From NCBI RefSeq assembly GCF_004123145.1, contig NZ_SDKC01000001.1:2065501-2129500 (forward strand): a stretch of 64,000 bases of DNA, in the 5' to 3' direction. The notes below the pieces were generated by a model. It did not search any database, had not been told where the DNA came from, and saw only the letters and a program-made list of their open reading frames with translations. Positions 59,805-64,000 of the stretch are shown here, one piece after another (position 1 is the first letter of the stretch; every line of letters begins with the position of its first letter). Source of the stretch: Blautia faecicola (GTDB lineage Bacteria; Bacillota; Clostridia; Lachnospirales; Lachnospiraceae). The translations under genes were made by a program, and so were the position numbers.

Positions 59805-60173
59805 TTAGTTTAAGGATGCCAGAGTAGCACCAGCTTCAACTGCATCACCAACAGCAACGTCAATGCTTGCAACGGTTCCGTCCTGCGGAGCAACAACCGG
59901 GATTTCCATCTTCATTGCTTCCAGGATGATCACTGGATCACCGGCTTTTACAGCCTGTCCAACACTTGCTTCTACTTTAAATACTTTTCCGGCTGCTCCG
60001 GCTGTTACTTTTACGGAACCGGCGGAAGCTGCAGGTGCTGCTGCCTTCGGAGCTGCTGCAGGTGCTGCCTTCGGAGCTGCAACCGGAGCTGCTGCAGATG
60101 CACCGCTTGTCTGTCCTTCTTCAACAGTTACATTGTATACATTGCCATTAACAGTAATAGTATAGTTTTTCAT
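59805..60173 (-). CDS. Biotin carrier protein (gamma/1.3S type)
   Basis: 122 residues. A short N-terminal strand region (MKNYTITVNGNVYNVTVEEG), an Ala/Pro linker (about 24-52) and a biotinyl domain with EAMKM, lysine 88 being the biotin site. Carries CO2 between the carboxyltransferases and OadB. Good GGAGG site. Co-transcribed 19 bases after the gamma-subunit gene. Confidence 0.95.
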   Translation of the reverse strand: MKNYTITVNGNVYNVTVEEGQTSGASAAAPVAAPKAAPAAAPKAAAPAASAGSVKVTAGAAGKVFKVEASVGQAVKAGDPVIILEAMKMEIPVVAPQDGTVASIDVAVGDAVEAGATLASLN

Positions 60174-60191
60174 GTGATATTCCTCCTATGC

Positions 60192-60956
60192 TCAGGCTCT
60201 CTGCCATTTACTTCTGTTTACTTTTTTAATGGAACGAACCACAAAGCTGTCTGTGGATGTGTTCTCAGATGCAGCGATCGCTGCGGAAATAACTGCTACC
60301 AGTTCCAGATCATCTGTCAGGTCTTCCTCAACAGGTGCTGCCGGTACTGCTGGTGCAGGTGCTGGTGCTGCTTTCGGTGCTGTCTCTTTCTGTCCGATCT
60401 TTCCAACATACTTAAATAAGGAAATAACGAAAATCAGGAAGATCAGAACAACGAATACACAGCCAACACCCATAACGGTATTGACAGCGGCACCGTTTAA
60501 TTTCATTCCGGTCGTTTCAACTTCGGAAATAGTCATATAAGCAGGAACCATCTGGTCATAATCACTGCTGTAATTGAATACAACTTTGATTTCTGCATCA
60601 CCTTTGTCAAATTTTGCCGGAATATCAACAGTTACCTGTCCTTCTTCACGGTCAATATCTGTTGTCGGGGTTCCCATTTCCTCATATTTACCAAGTTCGT
60701 TTTCCTGGTCCATCCATGCTGATACTGCAAGTCTGGTAAATGTGTCTCTGTTTGCAGTCATCTGATTCAGAGTTTCATCATCGAAACCTGCAAGAGATTC
60801 TACCGCACTCTGAGATACCTCTGCACAGTTGCTTACCATATCATCGGTAATCTGCTGATAAGCAGCTGTTTCTTCTTTTTTACCGCAGGCAGTCAGAGAA
60901 AATGCACAGATTGTAACCAGCATCAGACTGGCAATTTTTTTCCATCTCTGCTTCAT
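60192..60956 (-). CDS. OadG-like gamma subunit with an N-terminal lipoprotein domain
   Basis: 254 residues. Signal peptide with lipobox SLTAC (Cys24), an extracytoplasmic domain of about 125 residues, one membrane helix (about 157-183, VMGVGCVFVVLIFLIFVISL), an Ala/Pro linker and the OadG tail ELVAVISAAIAASENTSTD, SFVVRSIKKVNRSKW. Classic OadG is only about 80-100 residues, so the outer domain is an addition. It should anchor and assemble the pump complex. Confidence 0.88.
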   Translation of the reverse strand: MKQRWKKIASLMLVTICAFSLTACGKKEETAAYQQITDDMVSNCAEVSQSAVESLAGFDDETLNQMTANRDTFTRLAVSAWMDQENELGKYEEMGTPTTDIDREEGQVTVDIPAKFDKGDAEIKVVFNYSSDYDQMVPAYMTISEVETTGMKLNGAAVNTVMGVGCVFVVLIFLIFVISLFKYVGKIGQKETAPKAAPAPAPAVPAAPVEEDLTDDLELVAVISAAIAASENTSTDSFVVRSIKKVNRSKWQRA

Positions 60957-60970
60957 TTATGCTCACCTCA

Positions 60971-62407
60971 TTATACTGTTCCGTGTTTTTTGCTTGGACG
61001 ATCCTCTCTCTTTGTGTAAAGCATTTCGAAAGCACCGATCACATATTTTCTTGTATCCTCAGCTTCGATAATAGTATCTACATATCCTCTTCTTGCTGCG
61101 GATTCCACGCTGGACTGCAGGGTTGCATATTCAGCAGCTTTCTCGTTGATGGTAGCTGCATCAGAATCTGCGTACATGATCTTTGCTGCCAGTTTTGCAT
61201 CCATCATACCGATTTCAGCGTTCGGCCATGCATAAACCATATCTGCACCGATGGATTTGCTGTTCATAGCCAGGTACGCGCTTCCGTAAGCTTTTCCTAC
61301 AATCACGTTTACTTTCGGTACAGTAGCATCTGCAAATGCATAAGTCAGTTCAGCAACTGCTTTTGCCATGTTTGCCTCAGAGCATTTGGTTGCTTTGAAT
61401 CCGGTAACATTGGTCAGTGTCAGAACCGGGATGTTGAAAGCGTCACAGAATTTTACGAAGTCTGCTGCTTTTCTTGCTCCTCTTGCGGATAATACTGCAT
61501 CCATGGTTTCTGTCAGGTTTCCTTCTGCATCGTAGATCTCTGTTCTGTTTGCAACAGCACCTACAGTGGAACCGTTCAGTTTGATGAATCCACAAACCAT
61601 ATCTTTTGCATAGTCTGCTTTTACTTCGAAGAATACGTTGTTATCGCTGATCTGAGACAGTGCGATAGAAGTATCTCCTGCACAGTTTGCCAGATCTTTG
61701 CATACTCTGTTCAGATCATCTGTGCATTCTTCGTAAGACATATCATCTTCGTTGTTTGCAGGAAGCATAGTTACCAGCGCACGGATCTGTGCCAGAACAT
61801 CTTCTTCGCTTCCTTTGAAATCTACCAGACCTGCTTCTTTTGCCTGATACTCAGCTGCGGAAGTATCGCATTTGGAGATTTCATTTCCTTCGATGGCGTT
61901 TGGAGAATTGACAAATAATTTTGCTTTTTTCTCTTCCATCAGAGTAAAATCTGTCAGTGCCGGAATCATAGCCATTCCACCGCCGCAGGTTCCGAAGATA
62001 CCTGTGATCTGTGGAATCACACCGCTTGCTTTTGTCTGCTGCATGTAGATCTCACCGAAACCGTTCAGTGCATCGGTTGCTTCCTGCAGACGCATACCTG
62101 CGCAATCGATCAGACCGATCACAGGTGCACCTGTCTTCATTGCGAAATCATACAGTCTTGCAATTTTCTTTGCATGCATCTCACCAACAGTTCCGTTCAG
62201 TACGGTAGCATCCTGGCTGTATACATACACCAGACTGCCATCGATCACACCATATCCGGTGATAACACCATCTGACGGGGTTTCTTTTGCAGATAAGTTG
62301 AAATCTGTACTTCTTGCAGTAATCTGTCCACCGATTTCAACAAAACTGTTTGCATCAAGCAAAGAGGCTATCCTTGTGCTTGCTGCGCTTTGTGCTGTAT
62401 TGCTCAT
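60971..62407 (-). CDS. Acyl-CoA carboxyltransferase subunit (MmdA/PccB-like)
   Basis: 478 residues of the crotonase-fold carboxyltransferase type. N-terminal half: SDGVITGYGVIDGSLVYVYS, QDATVLNGTVGEMHAKKIAR, GLIDCAGMRLQEATDAL and GIFGTCGGGMAMIPALTDF. C-terminal half: FEVKADYAKDMVCGFIKLNG and VIVGKAYGSAYLAMNSKSIG. Probable substrate methylmalonyl-CoA or another acyl-CoA; shorter than typical MmdA (about 510). First gene of a five-gene cluster with both a CoA-type and a pyruvate-type carboxyltransferase. Promoter at 62467. Confidence 0.88.
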   Translation of the reverse strand: MSNTAQSAASTRIASLLDANSFVEIGGQITARSTDFNLSAKETPSDGVITGYGVIDGSLVYVYSQDATVLNGTVGEMHAKKIARLYDFAMKTGAPVIGLIDCAGMRLQEATDALNGFGEIYMQQTKASGVIPQITGIFGTCGGGMAMIPALTDFTLMEEKKAKLFVNSPNAIEGNEISKCDTSAAEYQAKEAGLVDFKGSEEDVLAQIRALVTMLPANNEDDMSYEECTDDLNRVCKDLANCAGDTSIALSQISDNNVFFEVKADYAKDMVCGFIKLNGSTVGAVANRTEIYDAEGNLTETMDAVLSARGARKAADFVKFCDAFNIPVLTLTNVTGFKATKCSEANMAKAVAELTYAFADATVPKVNVIVGKAYGSAYLAMNSKSIGADMVYAWPNAEIGMMDAKLAAKIMYADSDAATINEKAAEYATLQSSVESAARRGYVDTIIEAEDTRKYVIGAFEMLYTKREDRPSKKHGTV

Positions 62408-62466
62408 ACTTCAGCCCTCCATTTTTATAAAAAATTTAAGTGAAAACAAAATTTCAGCCGATTATA

Positions 62467-62495
62467 ATTCTACTATTTTTTGCTTTTTTTTTCAA
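62467..62495 (-). promoter_or_regulatory. Promoter of the decarboxylase cluster
   Basis: Minus-strand TTGAAA (62490-62495), 17-base spacer, TAGAAT (62467-62472); a TATAAT follows directly. About 60 bases upstream of the GGAGGGC ribosome site. Confidence 0.55.
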
Positions 62496-62525
62496 TAACT
62501 TTTTGACAAAAGCCTTCAGAAAAAC

Positions 62526-63749
62526 TTAATAAAGGTATAAATGTTTCGGAATTCCGTTTTCATAGATCACTTCTGTTTCGCCGTGAATCAGTGGTTTCAA
62601 GTATTCCATCATCTTTTCTGTCACATCGTTTCCTGCTTCATTGATATAATCTGCCGGTACTTTTTTCTCCTGGTTCGACACCTCGCAGACCGGAACCGCA
62701 GTGTAGCGCACCTGATACGGATGGCTGCTGATTCTTTCTACCGAAGCCATCAGCCCGCTTTTCCCCTGCAGGGCACAGCGGCAGGCGGTCATGCCAAGCA
62801 TCTTTGACTCCTGGATGTCGGTCTTGCTTGCGATATGGGAGGCGCATCGCTGCATCAGATTCAGTTCAATGGATCTTACTTTGCAGCCGATTTCTCTTCG
62901 CACGATATCTTCGAGCACTCTGGCGCTTCCCGCGATATAGCTGTGACCGAAATTGTCCACGGCTCCGCTCTGTACCTGCTCGGAGATATACACACCGTCT
63001 TTGTCTTTGATTCCCTCACTGATTGCCACCAGAACACTGTCCTGTTTCTCTAATTTTCCTTTTACATCTGCAAGAAAACTCTCCACTGAAAATGCCGGCT
63101 CACAAAGATAGATCAGGCTCGGACCTTCTGCTCCGTTATTTCTCGCAAGTGCGGAAGCTGCGGTCAGCCATCCGGCATTTCTTCCCATCACTTCCACGAT
63201 CGTGACTGCCTTGGTATCGTACACATGGCAGTCTCTTTCCAGCTCGGAAAATGTAGTTGCAATATATTTTGCTGCGGAGCCGAATCCCGGACAGTGATCA
63301 GTTCCCACCAGATCGTTGTCAATCGTCTTCGGTGCTCCCATGACATGAATATCTTCTATTTCGTGTTCTTTACAGTATGCCGCCAGTTTATCCACCGTAT
63401 CCATGGAATCGTTTCCACCTGCGTAAATAAAGTACGCAATTCCATGTTTGCGGAAAATCCGGATGATTTCCTGAAACTGACTGTCGTCTTCTTCCGGATT
63501 TTTCAGTTTTACCCTGCAGGATCCCAGTGCTGCTGCCGGTGTCTGGCAAAGGATCTCCAGTTCGTCCTCACCCGGTACTTTCTCACTCAGGTTGACAAAC
63601 CGTTCCTCCAGAACGCCTTTGATGCCGTTGACTGCACCATAGATCGTATCCACCTGATCGGATGCATACGCTTCCATGATCACTCCTGCGATCGTCGCAT
63701 TGATTGCTGATGTCGGTCCTCCGGACTGTGCTACCAAAAGATTTCTCAT
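62526..63749 (-). CDS. 6-phosphofructokinase, probably pyrophosphate-dependent
   Basis: 407 residues. The donor-site motif is GGNDS (111-115) and the catalytic region reads APKTIDNDL (Lys141); ATP enzymes have GGDGS and PGTIDND, whereas PKTIDND is the mark of PPi-using members. Other blocks: VEVMGRNAGWLTAA and LNLMQRCASHIAS. It phosphorylates fructose 6-phosphate in glycolysis, reversibly if PPi is used. Strong AAGGAGG site. Lies directly upstream of the carboxyltransferase cluster but has its own spacing and probably its own promoter. Confidence 0.9.
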   Translation of the reverse strand: MRNLLVAQSGGPTSAINATIAGVIMEAYASDQVDTIYGAVNGIKGVLEERFVNLSEKVPGEDELEILCQTPAAALGSCRVKLKNPEEDDSQFQEIIRIFRKHGIAYFIYAGGNDSMDTVDKLAAYCKEHEIEDIHVMGAPKTIDNDLVGTDHCPGFGSAAKYIATTFSELERDCHVYDTKAVTIVEVMGRNAGWLTAASALARNNGAEGPSLIYLCEPAFSVESFLADVKGKLEKQDSVLVAISEGIKDKDGVYISEQVQSGAVDNFGHSYIAGSARVLEDIVRREIGCKVRSIELNLMQRCASHIASKTDIQESKMLGMTACRCALQGKSGLMASVERISSHPYQVRYTAVPVCEVSNQEKKVPADYINEAGNDVTEKMMEYLKPLIHGETEVIYENGIPKHLYLY

Positions 63750-63776
63750 TGATTTCCTCCTTAAGATTGCATAAAG

Positions 63777-63818
63777 AAGGGGATGTTTTCTGCGTCATCG
63801 CAACATCCCCCTTTTTTC
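63777..63818 (-). terminator. Terminator between the ABC transporter and phosphofructokinase genes
   Basis: GGGGATGTT pairs with AACATCCCC around a 14-base loop; the T-run is stronger on the plus strand, weaker on the minus strand. Confidence 0.55.
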
Positions 63819-63827
63819 TCTTGCCTG

Positions 63828-64000
63828 TCAGCTGACTTTCTCAAACTGACTATTATATAGATTAGCATAAAATCCGTTCATTGCCAAGAGGTCTTCATGA
63901 TTTCCTTGCTCAATAATATCTCCGTCCTTCATTACCAGGATCACATCTGCATCTTTGATCGTAGATAAGCGGTGTGCGATCACGAAACTGGTGCGGCCTT
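63828..64000 (-). CDS. ABC transporter ATP-binding/permease protein, C-terminal end only
   Basis: 57 visible codons ending KVS-stop. [20 protein letters not shown] contains the H-loop histidine, then [20 protein letters not shown]. This is the end of an exporter-type half transporter (MdlB/LmrA-like); the rest lies beyond the window. Confidence 0.88.
   Translation of the reverse strand, partial: GRTSFVIAHRLSTIKDADVILVMKDGDIIEQGNHEDLLAMNGFYANLYNSQFEKVS

Overview
The window looks like chromosome from a spore-forming, anaerobic Firmicute, most likely a gut-type Lachnospiraceae (Blautia/Ruminococcus-like). This is inferred from a full spoIIIA operon and cotJABC, a Bacillus/Clostridium-type nusB-xseA-xseB-ispA-dxs-tlyA-nadK operon, a Na+-pumping decarboxylase cluster, a pyrophosphate-type phosphofructokinase and moderate GC content. 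Most genes lie on the minus strand. I saw no rRNA, tRNA, CRISPR array or prophage.

Layout. (1) 0-7 kb: a housekeeping operon read right to left: yqhY (Asp23), a terminator, nusB, xseA, xseB, ispA, dxs, tlyA and nadK (cut by the window edge). (2) 7-14 kb: prfC; a three-gene operon made of a SAM methyltransferase, an aspartoacylase-type amidohydrolase fused to a second related methyltransferase, and a LysR regulator; a divergent Na+/alanine symporter. (3) 14-35.5 kb: accessory and decaying DNA. It holds an IS5-family element and its MITE, MITEs with IS66-like ends, and many damaged genes (sortase B, a hydrolase-AraC chimera, ybaK, an HI0074-type gene, an ABC exporter, a methyltransferase, small ORFs). 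Intact metabolic genes lie between them (Cof phosphatase-glycerate kinase, M29 aminopeptidase, Nudix, MYG1, nitrilase, acetyltransferases, a toxin-antitoxin pair, an ABC-2 drug exporter). (4) 35.6-44 kb: a MoxR/VWA pair, then spoIIIAA-AH, in which spoIIIAB carries an in-frame amber codon. (5) 44-54 kb: Sfp-type transferase, UvrD helicase, gltX, acpP, ftsW-like, an AmtB-PII fusion with a structured leader, cotJABC, and an SGNH-fold protein divergent from an acyltransferase-3. (6) 54.8-64 kb: an ABC-F protein, then a cluster with both a CoA-type and a pyruvate/oxaloacetate-type carboxyltransferase, a biotin carrier and the beta and gamma Na+-pump subunits; then phosphofructokinase and the end of an ABC exporter.

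The most unusual signal is non-coding. Two long hairpin elements (20703-20898 and 56786-56983) share a conserved core and conserved outer flanks. Their 22-28 bp pairing arms are completely different in sequence, yet perfectly paired within each element. A third, shorter hairpin (8852-8906, opposite orientation) may belong with them. DNA on both sides of each is strongly skewed (A+C against G+T, up to about 80% in hand-counted 60-base blocks). The skew fades within a few hundred bases to about 1 kb, and its sign follows hairpin orientation rather than coding strand. I know of no described element with these properties. Separately, two small hairpin repeat families show compensatory base changes between copies, and MITE ends have repeatedly supplied or touched stop codons of host genes.
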